Shown: in pieces, positions 51,528 to 60,721 of the stretch | Position numbering within the stretch: position 1 is the stretch's first letter | Layout: every line of letters starts with the position of its first letter | Source of the DNA: JAWKWA01 sp041397765 | GTDB taxonomy: Bacteria > Pseudomonadota > Alphaproteobacteria > Rhizobiales > Hyphomicrobiaceae | Assembly (NCBI GenBank): GCA_041397765.1 | Contig: JAWKWA010000006.1 | Location: forward strand, 174,116 to 238,115 | DNA length: 64,000 nt | Direction: 5' to 3' | The notes under the pieces: generated by a model | The model's input: the letters and a program-made list of their open reading frames with translations, nothing else | Told to the model about the DNA's origin: nothing | Databases searched by the model: none | Program-made: the position numbers and the translations under genes

Positions 51528-52940
51528 CTACACGGTCAGGAGCAGATGCTCGCGCTCCCAGGGGCTGATGACGCGCATGAAGTTCTCGAACTCGGCGTGC
51601 TTGATCTTGCCGTAGAGGGCCGAGAAGCCGGGTCCCAGCATCTCCTGCAGGGCCTGGCACTCCTGGAACTGGGCGACGGCCTCGAGCAGGCTGCGCGGGA
51701 TCTGGTAGGAGCTCTCATAGGCCGAGCCGGTGACGGGCTCGCGCGGCTTCAGCGCCTGCTTCATGCCGAGGAGACCGCAGGCGAGGGAGGCGGCGAGCAC
51801 CAGATAGGGATTGGTGTCGGCGCCGGGCAGGCGGTTCTCGATGCGCCGGGCCTCGGGCGGGGCGACGGGCACGCGCAGGCCGGTCGTGCGGTTGTCCATG
51901 CCCCATTCGACATTGATCGGCGCGGCCGCATCGGGCACCAGCCGGCGATAGGAATTGACGTAAGGGGCAAAGAAGCAGGCGGCGGCGGGGAGGTACTCCT
52001 GCTGGCCGCCGACGAAGCCGTAGAACAGCGCGGTCGGCTGGCCCTTGGCGTCGGAGAAGATGTTGCGGCCGGTCTTCACGTCGACCACGCTCTGGTGGAT
52101 GTGCATGGCGCTGCCGGGCTCGTCCTCCATCGGCTTGGCCATGAAGGTGGCGTAGCAGCCGTGGCGCAGCGCCGCCTCGCGCAGCGTGCGCTTGAAGAAG
52201 AACACCTGGTCGGCGAGCTCGAGCGCATTGCCGTGCTGGAGGTTGATCTCGAGCTGGGAGGTGCCGCCCTCCTGGATGATGGTGTCGATCTCGAGGCGCT
52301 GGGCCTCGGCGAAATCATAGAGGTCGTCGACGATCTCGGCATATTCATCGACGCCCGAAAGGGCATAGCTCTGCAGCGCGGTGCCGACGCGGCCGCTGCG
52401 CCCGACCGGCGGCTCCAGGGGATAGTCGGGATCGGGATTCTTCTGGGTCAGGTAGAACTCGATCTCGGGCGCGACGACCGGCTCCCAGCCCTCCTCGGCA
52501 TAGAGCTTCAGCACGCGCTTCAGGACCGAGCGGGGCGCGTACTCGACCGCCTCGCCGGTCTGCCAGAGCACGTCGTGGATGACCTGGGCGGTCGGGCTCT
52601 TGCTCCAGGGCGCGGGCCGCAGCGTCGAGAGATCGGGCACGAGCAGCAGATCGCCCTCGGTGTAGCCCTGATCGCCTTCGAAATCGACGTAGTCGCCGGT
52701 GACACCCTGGAAGAAGATCGACACCGGCAGGTGCATCGGCTTCAGGTCGGCGAACTTGACGGCCGGCATGGCCTTGCCGCGGGCGATGCCGGCGATGTCG
52801 GGCACCGCGCACTCGACCTCGTCGATGCGATGCGCGCGCAGCCAGGGCAGCACCTCGCTCTTCTTGGTCGGCGGGGCGAGATCGAGCTCGTATTTGGGAA
52901 GCGGATCGGGCTTGGCGGCCTTGCTGGCGTGATCGTCCAT
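51528..52940 (-). CDS. Glutamine synthetase family, gamma-glutamylpolyamine synthetase-like (PuuA type)
   Basis: A 470-residue type I-like glutamine synthetase relative. It has the catalytic domain landmarks EIEFYL (metal-binding Glu), TSQLEINL, AMHIHQSV (HIHQS) and NRTTGLRVP, but a shortened N-terminal domain and no adenylylation-site tyrosine loop that I can see. This pattern fits the PuuA/gamma-glutamylputrescine or related ligases rather than nitrogen-assimilating GlnA. I start at MDDHASK, with AGGA upstream. The promoter at 53122-53150 with the TGTGATCACA operator belongs to it. It heads the operon with the aminotransferase. Confidence 0.9.
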   Translation of the reverse strand: MDDHASKAAKPDPLPKYELDLAPPTKKSEVLPWLRAHRIDEVECAVPDIAGIARGKAMPAVKFADLKPMHLPVSIFFQGVTGDYVDFEGDQGYTEGDLLLVPDLSTLRPAPWSKSPTAQVIHDVLWQTGEAVEYAPRSVLKRVLKLYAEEGWEPVVAPEIEFYLTQKNPDPDYPLEPPVGRSGRVGTALQSYALSGVDEYAEIVDDLYDFAEAQRLEIDTIIQEGGTSQLEINLQHGNALELADQVFFFKRTLREAALRHGCYATFMAKPMEDEPGSAMHIHQSVVDVKTGRNIFSDAKGQPTALFYGFVGGQQEYLPAAACFFAPYVNSYRRLVPDAAAPINVEWGMDNRTTGLRVPVAPPEARRIENRLPGADTNPYLVLAASLACGLLGMKQALKPREPVTGSAYESSYQIPRSLLEAVAQFQECQALQEMLGPGFSALYGKIKHAEFENFMRVISPWEREHLLLTV

Positions 52941-53121
52941 GGTCCTGTCGCCGGTCTCTTCAGGGAGTTTGCTCAGGGATTTTACCTGCCGCCGGCACCA
53001 CGGGGCTCGTCCGATGCGCGGCCTTGCGCCCCGGCTCCACCCCTTGCAGAGCGCCACTCCTCCTCAATCGAGGCGCGTCGGCCGGTCCGGCCGTGCCGAG
53101 CCCGTCCTGGCGGTCCGAGGC

Positions 53122-53150
53122 ATAATGTGATCACAAAATCGCTTTGTCAA
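53122..53150 (-). promoter_or_regulatory. Consensus promoter of the PuuA-like gene with embedded operator
   Basis: On the minus strand: -35 TTGACA (53145-53150), a 17-base spacer, -10 CATTAT (53122-53127). The perfect palindrome TGTGATCACA (53126-53135) overlaps the -10 and the spacer, an ideal position for a repressor. The -35 box is itself in a GCTTTGTCAAAGC palindrome (53141-53153). The start of transcription would be near 53115, giving a leader of about 175 bases. It lies in a 336-bp gap that otherwise holds nothing I can identify. Confidence 0.75.
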
Positions 53151-53276
53151 AGCCTGACGCGCGCCGGCCACGGGAGAGGGCCCGGTGCGCGGGAGGCGCA
53201 GCGAGGGGCGGATGGCGGTGTACGCGCCGGCTCGGGCCGGCTGCCGGGTCGCGGCGGGTGCTCCCGGGGCGTGCGA

Positions 53277-53570
53277 TCAATCCCAGGGAAGCAGCATCAC
53301 GGCGGCGGCCGAATAGACGCCGCCGAACAGGACGGCGAAGCCGGCCGCGAGCAGGACGAGCGGGGTGACCGGATCGCCGCTCATCAGGATCAGGCTCTTG
53401 ATACCGGCCAGATCGGTCAACAGGATCAGCCCGGCGACGATGATGCCGATGAGCGCACCGATCGCGGCATGGCCGATCAGGAAAACGACGAGGAGCGGCA
53501 GAGCTTCGCTCGCACCGGGGGATGGCTTGCTTTCGAGCCACCATTTGCGCGGAGGACCTGGAACTGGCAT
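53277..53570 (-). CDS. Small membrane protein, function unknown
   Basis: A 97-residue protein with two long hydrophobic segments (about residues 25-50 and 66-92) joined by a loop with DLAGIKSLIL and DPVTP. The first 20 residues are Pro/Trp-rich (GPPRKWWLESKPSP). Composition fits real membrane protein rather than a shadow frame. No clear family. It lies between the GntR gene and the PuuA-like gene, on the same strand as both. Confidence 0.7.
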   Translation of the reverse strand: MPVPGPPRKWWLESKPSPGASEALPLLVVFLIGHAAIGALIGIIVAGLILLTDLAGIKSLILMSGDPVTPLVLLAAGFAVLFGGVYSAAAVMLLPWD

Positions 53571-53711
53571 CGCATGGGCTCCGTGATCGGCGCGGCAGAC
53601 CGACGATCCGCTGCGCATCTATGCCGATCCTCCCTTTGCTGCCAACGTCCGCCGAGGCCGCTGCGTTCCTGCATGCGTGCGCGGCCATGCATCTCCGGCT
53701 CGGGGGCGGTC

Positions 53712-54401
53712 TCAGCCGGCGAGCGCGGCCTCGCCGATGAAGCGCATGCCCTGCATGATGTCCTCCTCGATGGCGGCGCGCAGGCCGCCTGCGTCGCCAT
53801 CCTTCAGGGCGGCGAGGGCCAGCATGTGCTGGTCCTGGAGGTCGGAGGTGCCGAAGCGGCCATAGACGAGGCGCATGAAGGGGCCGAACTGCAGCCAGAT
53901 CGAGGTGACGACGGCGAGCAGCGTGGCAGCCTCGGCCCGCTCGTAGATCGCCATGTGGAACTGGTGATTGCCGCGCATGTAGCCCTCGGCATCGCCCTCG
54001 CGCATGGCGGTGTCGATTCGGTCGTCGATGGTCTCGAGCCGGGTAATCGCCTGGGTATCGAGCCGCGGCATGGCGCGGACCGCGAGCTCCGGCTCGAGGG
54101 CGCGGCGGGCGAAGACGATCTGCTCGAACTTCGCCGCCGTCATGGCCGGAACGGTCACGCGGCGGTTGCCGTGCAATTCGAGGGCGCGCTCGGCGATCAG
54201 CCGGCGCACCGCCTCGCGCACCGGCATGGGGCTGACGCCGAGCTCCTCGGCAAGGCCGCGCAGCGTGACCGAGAAGCCCGGCCTGAAACCGCCGAAAAGA
54301 ATACGCTCGCGCAGCGCCCGATAGACGCGCTCGTGCACGGTGGCCTCGCCATCCTCCTCGGAGAGCGGACCCGTGGCCGTCGCGCTGAACTGACCCGCCA
54401 C
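53712..54401 (-). CDS. GntR-family regulator, FCD (FadR C-terminal-like) type
   Basis: A 229-residue regulator: winged HTH (about residues 22-85, with LRERILFGGFRPG, LAEELGVSPMPVREAVRRL) and an all-helical FCD ligand domain with the metal-binding His pattern (ANHQFH-like GNHQFHMAIY). It starts with GTG at 54401, GGGAGG 8-9 bases upstream. It is divergent from the polyamine-binding-protein gene, and the palindrome TGTGATCACA is in the shared region and again at the PuuA-like promoter, so I infer it is the repressor of both units, lifted by a polyamine-related ligand. Confidence 0.9.
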   Translation of the reverse strand: MAGQFSATATGPLSEEDGEATVHERVYRALRERILFGGFRPGFSVTLRGLAEELGVSPMPVREAVRRLIAERALELHGNRRVTVPAMTAAKFEQIVFARRALEPELAVRAMPRLDTQAITRLETIDDRIDTAMREGDAEGYMRGNHQFHMAIYERAEAATLLAVVTSIWLQFGPFMRLVYGRFGTSDLQDQHMLALAALKDGDAGGLRAAIEEDIMQGMRFIGEAALAG

Positions 54402-54573
54402 CTGGTGGACCTCCCATTCCCCGCAAGAGCGATCCCGACCTTGAGGGCTCGGCGCAGCCGGCTTGGGGTCGAGGCGCCGGGCGAGACATGCGCCCGGGCC
54501 CTGCCGGCACGCCGCACCGGCCCCGCGCGGCCTGTGATCGAAAGTGTAACAACGCTTGTATCAGCGCCGAAAT

Positions 54574-54583
54574 TGTGATCACA
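54574..54583. promoter_or_regulatory. TGTGATCACA operator in the GntR / potD divergent region
   Basis: Perfect 10-bp palindrome identical to the one at 53126-53135. It is 173 bp from the GntR start and 285 bp from the potD start, in a 466-bp divergent region. A weaker, asymmetric relative (GTGATCAACA) lies at about 54788-54797. Confidence 0.65.
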
Positions 54584-54820
54584 CTGCGAGACTACACGGG
54601 CGACCGTGTAGCCGGCAAGTGCGGCTCCCCGCCGTCGCCGGTTCGTGTGGACGGGAAATGCGCTTCCTGCAACCCCGTCGGCTGCGGGTCCATGCGGGTC
54701 CGTCTATCTCCCCGTGGCGGCGTCGTCCGGCGCCGGTGCGGAAAGCGGCAGGTGAGGCCGGCCTTCCAAGGGCCAGGGGCACCCGCCGTGATCAACACAA
54801 AGCCGCATTCGTCTCGTATG

Positions 54821-54835
54821 CGGAATAACATTCCG
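54821..54835. promoter_or_regulatory. 15-bp palindrome just upstream of potD
   Basis: CGGAAT-AAC-ATTCCG, perfect 6-bp arms, 33 bp before the potD ATG. Its place, between promoter and ribosome binding site, would suit an operator or short mRNA hairpin. It is different in sequence from TGTGATCACA. Confidence 0.4.
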
Positions 54836-54867
54836 TCGGGAGCTTACGAGCTGAGGAGACCAAATCG

Positions 54868-55946
54868 ATGAGCACCTACCGTCCGGCTTTCCGGCCGAGC
54901 CGCCGCAGCTTCCTGCAGAGCGCGAGCGCCTTCGCCGTGGGCGTGACCTTCCTGCCCCGTGGCACGCTCGCGGAGGAGGAGAAGCGGCTCAATCTCTACA
55001 ATTGGGACACCTATATCGGTGAGCACACCCTTGCCGACTTCAAGGAGGCCAGCGGCATCGAGACCAAGATGGATCTCTTCGCCGACAATGCCGAGCTGTT
55101 CGCCAAGCTGAAGGAAGGCAATCCGGGCTACGACGTGATCGTGCCGTCGGACAGCTGGATCGAGCGCATGGTCGCGGCCAACATGCTGATGCCGCTCGAC
55201 CATTCCAAGATCCCGAACATGGCGAACATCGACAAGCCGTTCGTCGATGCGCCGTTCGATCCCGGCCGCAAGCACACCATTCCCTATATGTGGGGCACGC
55301 TCGGCGTCGGCTACAACAAGTCGAAGGTCGAGGGCACGCCCGACAGCTGGAAGTGGCTGTATGATTCGGACAAGTACGGCGGCCAGGTGGCGCTCCTCGG
55401 CGATGCCATGAACGTCATCGGCATTGCGCTCAAATATCTCGGCTACTCGCTGAACTCGGTCGATCCGGCCGAGATCAAGAAGGCCGAGGAGCTGATCATC
55501 GCCAACAAGAAGAACATCAAGGTGTTCGCCGACGACAACGGCCAGGACCTCCTGGCCTCGGGCGAGGTGACGCTGACGCAGGGTGGAACGGCGACATCAT
55601 CCAGGTGATGAGCGAGGACGAGAACCTCGCCTATGTGGTCCCGCAGGAGGGCTCGCTGCTCTGGCAGGACACGATGGCGATCCCGACCGGCGCTCCGCAT
55701 CCGGAGAACGCGCACGCCTTCCTCAACTTCGTGCTCGACGCCAAGGCCGGCGCCCATATCGCCGAGACCATCCAGTATGCGACGACCAATGCCGCAGCCA
55801 AGAAGCTGATGCCGGCGGAGTATCTGGAGAACCCGGCGATCTTCCCGTTGCAGGCGACCATCGACAAGCTGGAAGCCTCCAAATATCTCGGCGAAGAAGG
55901 CATCAAGCTCTACAACGACGCCTGGACCCGTATCCAGGCCGCCTGA
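54868..55946 (+). pseudogene. Polyamine-type ABC binding protein (PotD/PotF-like), frame-disrupted
   Basis: Periplasmic binding protein for putrescine or spermidine. The N-terminus has a twin-Arg-like signal (RRSFLQSAS) and the mature part begins LNLYNWDTYIGEHTLADF, the hallmark of PotD/PotF. The frame breaks near 55583: the first part ends VTLTQGGTA, while the family needs TQGWNGDIIQVM, obtained by adding one base (GGT GG to GGC TGG). After that ENLAYVVPQEGSLLWQDTMAIP is normal to the stop. The repaired length is 359 residues, right for the family. A strong GAGGAG site precedes the ATG. First gene of the importer operon. Confidence 0.9.
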
Positions 55947-56180
55947 GCCGTCGCAGAACGAGAATGGGTCCGGACTGCCCCTCGTGGCCGTCCGGGCCAG
56001 CTTGCCGGACTTGCGCCGTCGGTCGCGGCCACGGGTGACACGAGACGCAAGGTTTTCCCTGCCGCTAACCGGCCGCGTGCCGCGTCGGGGGCGGAGTCCG
56101 GACACCATGGAGCTGGGCGGTGACACCCGGCCGATGTCCGCCGCGCATGACGTCGGACACTGTTGACGCGACGTCCGGAC

Positions 56181-56255
56181 GACGTTGCGGCCGGACGACG
56201 TGACTGACAGATGACGTTACGGCCGGACGACGTGACGGCCAAATGACGTGACGGC
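56181..56255 (+). repeat. 32-bp tandem repeat between binding-protein and permease genes
   Basis: Two full units of 32 bases (56181-56212 and 56213-56244), each starting GACGTTxCGGCCGGACGACG, plus the first 11 bases of a third from 56245 (GACGTGACGGC). The units differ mainly at their 3' ends. The preceding bases (GACGTCGGAC, GACGTCCGGAC) look like decayed further units. It sits in the 376-bp gap between the potD-like and potB-like genes, where nothing else is visible. Confidence 0.75.
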
Positions 56256-56322
56256 AAAGAAAATCTGCGGGCGGACCGATAACCGCCCCGGCCGCGCGTG
56301 AAGGGGGAGGGAAGGCGACGCC

Positions 56323-57252
56323 ATGGAAAGCTGGAAAAAGAATCCGCTCGTCTTCTGGATTCTCGGGATTCCCGGCACCGTCTGGCTGGCGCTGTTCTTC
56401 ATCGCGCCGCTCGCCATCATCTGGATCCTGTCCTTCGGCGAGAAGGCCATGGTCGATGGCCACATCTCGGTGACCGAAATCGCCATCACCGGCACCTTGA
56501 AACAGTACATCCGCTCCTTCGAGCCGGTCTATCTCGACATCATCTGGAAATCGATCTGGATCAGCGCGCTCGGCACGTTCCTGTGCCTCGTCATCGCCTA
56601 TCCGGTCGCCTTCGCGGTCGCCTTCGCGCCCAACCGCTGGAAGCCGCTGCTTCTGCTGCTGGTGATCCTGCCGTTCTGGATCAACCTGCTCATCCGCACC
56701 TATGCGCTGATCGCCGTCTTCCGCACCAACGGCCTCGTCAACTGGGTGCTGGAATGGTTCTGGTCGGTTCTGCACGCCGTGCTCGGCGTCGTCTCGCTCG
56801 GCTGGCTGATCGGCGACCAGTTCCAGCCGTTGACACTGCTCTACAACAACGCCGCGGTGGTCGCCGGCCTCGTCTATGTCTACATGCCGTTCATGGTGCT
56901 GCCGCTCTATGCGACCATCGAGCGGCTCGACAAATCCTATCTCGAGGCGTCCCTCGATCTCGGTGCCAGCCAGTCGCGCACGCTTTGGTCGGTGACGCTG
57001 CCGCTGACGATGCCGGGAATCGTCACCGGCGTGATCCTGGTCTTCATCCCCTCGCTCGGCTCGTTCCTGACGCCGGCGCTGCTCGGCGGCGCCAACGCGA
57101 TCATGATCGGCAATGTGATCGAGGACCAGTTCAAGGCCGCCAATGACTGGCCGTTCGGCGCAGCGCTGTCATTCCTCTTGATGTATGCGACCTTCGGCGC
57201 CCTGGCGTTGAGGGCGTTGCTGGCGCGCAACAGCCGCGGCGTGGACGTCTGA
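56323..57252 (+). CDS. Polyamine-type ABC permease (PotB/PotH-like)
   Basis: Inner-membrane permease of 309 residues with six hydrophobic segments. The first is at about residues 13-35; the coupling loop reads LDKSYLEASLDLGASQSRTLWSV-like at about residues 205-225, and LPLTMPGIVTGVILVFIPSLGSF follows. It has PotB features such as LPFWINLLIRTYALIAV. GGAGGGAAGG precedes the ATG. The next gene begins 13 bp later. Confidence 0.93.
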   Translation: MESWKKNPLVFWILGIPGTVWLALFFIAPLAIIWILSFGEKAMVDGHISVTEIAITGTLKQYIRSFEPVYLDIIWKSIWISALGTFLCLVIAYPVAFAVAFAPNRWKPLLLLLVILPFWINLLIRTYALIAVFRTNGLVNWVLEWFWSVLHAVLGVVSLGWLIGDQFQPLTLLYNNAAVVAGLVYVYMPFMVLPLYATIERLDKSYLEASLDLGASQSRTLWSVTLPLTMPGIVTGVILVFIPSLGSFLTPALLGGANAIMIGNVIEDQFKAANDWPFGAALSFLLMYATFGALALRALLARNSRGVDV

Positions 57253-57265
57253 GGGAGGACGCGAG

Positions 57266-58150
57266 ATGGCGACGACAGACACCATGGCGACCCCATCCTC
57301 CGGCACGGCCGCAAGGCGCCGGGTCAGGCCGCGCAAGGAGCCGCTCGATTACGCCAACCGGCTGTGGATGAAGATCCTGCTGGCGGCGACCTTCATCGCC
57401 CTCTACGTGCCGATCTTCATGCTGATCGCGTTCAGCTTCAACGATCCCAAGCGCAACGTCGTCTGGCAGGGCTTCACCACCAAATACTACCGGATCGCCT
57501 GGGAGAATGTCGGCCTCGTCGAGGCATTCACCAACTCGCTCACCATCGCTTTTCTGTCGACCATCGTCTCGACGATCCTCGGCACCATGGTGGCGCTCCT
57601 GCTGTGGCGCTTCCGTTTCCCTTTCAAGCCCGCCTATGAAGGCTTCATGGCGCTGCCGATCGTGATCCCGGAGATCTGCATGGGCGTGGCGCTGCTCGCC
57701 TTCTTCGCGCGGATCGGCTGGCCGAGCGATCTCGTCTGGCCGCTCAATCTCTCGCAGATCACCATCTCGCACATCGCCTTCTCGTTCCCCTTCGTCGCCG
57801 TGGTCGTGCGATCTCGCATGGCCGGCTTCAACCGCGAGCTCGAGGAAGCCTCAAAGGACCTCGGCGCCAGCGAGTGGCAGACCTTCTGGAAGGTGATCTT
57901 CCCGTTCATGCAGCCGGGCGTGATCGCCGGCGCGCTGCTCGCCTTCACGCTCTCGCTCGACGATTTCGTCATCACCTTCTTCACCTCCGGACCCGACACC
58001 GTGACCTTCCCGGTCAAGGTCTACTCGCTGGTGCGCCGTGGCGTGTCGCCCGATATCAACGCCGCCTCGACGGTGCTGATCGTCATCACCATCGTCGCGA
58101 CCATCCTTGCCATGCGCCTGCAGGCACCCGACAAGTCCGAGGGGCATTGA
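57266..58150 (+). CDS. Polyamine-type ABC permease (PotC/PotI-like)
   Basis: Inner-membrane permease of 294 residues. A basic N-terminal tail of about 30 residues is followed by six hydrophobic segments and PotC marks: IPEICMGVALLAFF, the coupling loop LEEASKDLGASEWQTFWKVI, and FTLSLDDFVITFFTSGP. GAGGGAGGA sits before the ATG. It is 13 bp after the PotB-like gene. It forms the heterodimeric channel with PotB-like. Confidence 0.94.
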   Translation: MATTDTMATPSSGTAARRRVRPRKEPLDYANRLWMKILLAATFIALYVPIFMLIAFSFNDPKRNVVWQGFTTKYYRIAWENVGLVEAFTNSLTIAFLSTIVSTILGTMVALLLWRFRFPFKPAYEGFMALPIVIPEICMGVALLAFFARIGWPSDLVWPLNLSQITISHIAFSFPFVAVVVRSRMAGFNRELEEASKDLGASEWQTFWKVIFPFMQPGVIAGALLAFTLSLDDFVITFFTSGPDTVTFPVKVYSLVRRGVSPDINAASTVLIVITIVATILAMRLQAPDKSEGH

Positions 58151-58342
58151 GGGGTGGCGGCCGGGTTGTAGACGCCCACCAAAGAGGCGGCGCCGGCGTC
58201 CCGGCCGAGAGCGGGCGGTCGGGCCAGGCAGGACGCAGAAGCAGCCTGGCAAGGGTCCCGGGACGGGGCCGGGAGGCACGGCCCAACGAGTTGCCGAAAG
58301 AATTCAAGGGCCGGGATTTCAGACGCCGGGGACGGAGCCGAC

Positions 58343-59431
58343 ATGAGTGACGCCATCATCTCGATCAGGAACGTGACCAAGAGCTTCGGATCCTCGGTCA
58401 CCGCCGTCGACAACATCTCATTCGACATCAAGCCGAACGAGTTCTTCGCGCTGCTCGGGCCGTCCGGCTGCGGCAAGACCACGCTCCTGCGCATGATCGC
58501 CGGCCTCGAGACGCCGACCTCCGGCCAGATCATCCTCGATGGCCGCGACATGCTGGAGATTCCGCCCAACAAGCGGCCGGTCAACATGGTGTTCCAGTCC
58601 TACGCCGTGTTCCCGCATATGAGCGTCGAGGACAATGTCGCCTATGGCCTGCGCGTCACGGGCGTTGCGCGCGACGAGACCGCGAAGCGCGTCGCCGAGG
58701 CGCTCGAGATGGTCAAGCTCGGCCATCTCGCCAAGCGCAAGCCCCACCAGCTTTCGGGCGGCCAGCGCCAGCGCGTGGCGCTCGCCCGCGCGCTCGTCAA
58801 ACGGCCGAAGGTGCTGCTGCTCGACGAGCCGCTGTCGGCGCTCGACGCCAAGCTGCGCGAGCAGATGCAGCTCGAGCTCGCCAGCCTGCAGAGCCAGGTC
58901 GGCATCACCTTCATCATCGTCACCCACGACCAGGACGAGGCGCTGTCGATGGCCGACCGCATCGCCGTCATGGAGGCCGGTCACATCCGGCAGATCGCGA
59001 CGCCGGCGGCACTGTACGAGGCGCCGGTCTCGCGCTTCGTCGCCGATTTCATCGGTAAGGTGAATTTGCTCGATGCCAAGGTGGTCGGCAGCGCGAACGG
59101 CAAGGTCGAGGTCGACGTCGAGCGGATCGGGCGGGCCCGCATTCCCTATGAGGGGACGGCGCCGGCAGGTGCGGTGTCGATCGCGGTCCGGCCGGAGAAG
59201 GTGCAGCTCTCCAAGTCCGCGCCCGGCGGCGACCTGATGCGCGCCGAGGGCAAGATCGCCGCCTGGGCCTATTACGGCGATGTCAGCCATATGTATGTGG
59301 ACACCAAGGACGGGCTTCGCCTCAGCGTCAACATGCAGAACGCGACCCGCAATACCGTGCACGGCCTCGACATCGGGCACAATGTCTGGGTGTCGTGGGC
59401 GCCGGACGACGTGGTGGTGCTGGCGCAGTAG
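58343..59431 (+). CDS. Polyamine-type ABC ATPase (PotA/PotG-like)
   Basis: A 362-residue ATPase. Walker A GPSGCGKTT is at 39-47, with Q-loop MVFQSYAVFPHM, signature LSGGQRQRVALARAL, Walker B LLLDEPLSALD and H-loop VTHDQDEA. A C-terminal TOBE-type domain follows from about residue 240. This is the usual PotA plan. GGAG lies 8 bases before the ATG. A 192-bp gap separates it from the PotC-like gene; a Gly/Arg-rich frame in that gap is not convincing. Confidence 0.95.
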   Translation: MSDAIISIRNVTKSFGSSVTAVDNISFDIKPNEFFALLGPSGCGKTTLLRMIAGLETPTSGQIILDGRDMLEIPPNKRPVNMVFQSYAVFPHMSVEDNVAYGLRVTGVARDETAKRVAEALEMVKLGHLAKRKPHQLSGGQRQRVALARALVKRPKVLLLDEPLSALDAKLREQMQLELASLQSQVGITFIIVTHDQDEALSMADRIAVMEAGHIRQIATPAALYEAPVSRFVADFIGKVNLLDAKVVGSANGKVEVDVERIGRARIPYEGTAPAGAVSIAVRPEKVQLSKSAPGGDLMRAEGKIAAWAYYGDVSHMYVDTKDGLRLSVNMQNATRNTVHGLDIGHNVWVSWAPDDVVVLAQ

Positions 59432-59778
59432 GGCCCGCACCCGATCCGAGCGTCGCGCACTCCGTCGGAACATCCGGCGGGGCGGAGTGCACCGTCATCG
59501 GCTCGCCGGGCGTACTTTCTCACCGCGCATCCCTTTGGCGAGCGGGCGTCTTCCTGCGAAAGCGGCGCGGCGCGGTAGCGGCTGTCGCGACCATTGCGGT
59601 CGGCGACGCTCGCCTCTGATCCGGCATACGACCACGCGAACCAGAGTAGAGGCGGCCGGCGAAGGGAATGTGCCCGCGCCGATGAGGGCCGCGTCGTTAC
59701 CGCCCGCGCCGACAAGGTCCCGCGACAATGACGGCGGGATCAGGTCGCCGGCGGCAGGCGGGATCGCTGGCTGTCGGG
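59432..59778. other. Intergenic between convergent potA-like and amidotransferase genes
   Basis: 347 bp with no gene I can support. It holds an 8-bp inverted repeat, GCACTCCG (59457-59464) and CGGAGTGC (59483-59490), 25 bp after the potA-like stop; no T-run follows, so termination is only possible. Nothing else is visible. Confidence 0.5.
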
Positions 59779-60549
59779 CTACTCCGCCGCGGCCGTATTC
59801 CGGTTCGCCTGGGCGTCAGCGGCATCGGCGCGTTGGCCGACACGCTCGATGATGAAATGGGCGATCCAGCGGGCGATGCCGGCGCTGTCGGTCTGCTTGT
59901 CGGCGAGCGTCCGCCGCGCCTCGTCGAGCACCGCGTCGGGAGCGAGCCCCTTCAGCCTGACCTCGATCAATCCCTCGAGGAACGAGCGGTCGAACTCGGG
60001 ATGGCCCTGGAAGGTGATCGCCGTGTCGCCATAGGCGATGATGGCGTTCTGGCAGAACTCGGACGAGCCGATCACGCGGCCGCCCTCGGGCACCTCGACG
60101 ACCTGATCCTGGTGGAGGGCCGGGATGGTGACGCGGCCGGGCTTCAATCCCGACTTCGGATGGGCCTCGGAAAGCTCGTAGTCGTGGAAGCCGATGCCCC
60201 AGCCCTTGCCGGACTTCACGACCTTGCCGCCGAGCGCCTGGGCGAGGAGCTGATGGCCGAAGCAGATGCCGACCACGGGCACTTTCTCGGCGACGGCGCG
60301 GCGGAGCAGCTCCTCCGCCTTCAGCATCCAGTCCGTCCGCTCGTAGACACCATGGCGCGAGCCGGTGACGAGCCAGGCGTCGCAGGCATGCGGATCCTCG
60401 GGCACCTCGCCGTCGAGGGCGGCATAAGTGCGGAACTCGAGCTTGGCGTCGACCGGTCCGATCAGCGCCCGGAACATGTCGGGATATGAGCCGTGCTCGT
60501 CCTTCAGGGCGTCCGGCGGGCGGCCGGTCTCGAGAATGCCGATCAGCAT
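59779..60549 (-). CDS. Class I glutamine amidotransferase-like protein of the polyamine block
   Basis: A 256-residue protein with a complete class I amidotransferase triad: Cys96 in GICFGHQ, and His183 and Glu185 in QGHPEF. It is a free-standing GuaA/CarA-type GATase domain with no synthase partner nearby, so it may act alone as a gamma-glutamyl hydrolase. It lacks the peptidase C26 features I would expect of PuuD, so a role in freeing gamma-glutamylated polyamine products is an inference from location only. GAGAGGA lies upstream of the ATG. Confidence 0.88.
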   Translation of the reverse strand: MLIGILETGRPPDALKDEHGSYPDMFRALIGPVDAKLEFRTYAALDGEVPEDPHACDAWLVTGSRHGVYERTDWMLKAEELLRRAVAEKVPVVGICFGHQLLAQALGGKVVKSGKGWGIGFHDYELSEAHPKSGLKPGRVTIPALHQDQVVEVPEGGRVIGSSEFCQNAIIAYGDTAITFQGHPEFDRSFLEGLIEVRLKGLAPDAVLDEARRTLADKQTDSAGIARWIAHFIIERVGQRADAADAQANRNTAAAE

Positions 60550-60721
60550 GGCGGTGTTCCTCTCAAGGGATCAGCGGCGGCGGTCCGCGATGTACCGGTG
60601 CCGTCTTCCGCATCCAATACGCCCGATGGTGCGGAGCGGCATACAAGGGGCGCTACTCCCGGCCGACTATGATCCGCGGCCCCGTCGAACTCAAGCTGCC
60701 GGATGACACCCAGGCTCCCGG

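Noticed and set aside
51546..54578. 1010-codon plus-strand open frame
   Set aside because: Antisense to the PuuA-like, small membrane and GntR genes and across two intergenic regions, which a real gene would not do in this context.
53126..54583. TGTGATCACA as a CRP site
   Set aside because: CRP half-sites TGTGA and TCACA need a 6-base spacer; here they are directly joined. A GntR-type short palindrome fits better.
56181..56256. CRISPR array
   Set aside because: Only two and a third contiguous units with no unique spacers between them; no cas genes in the window.
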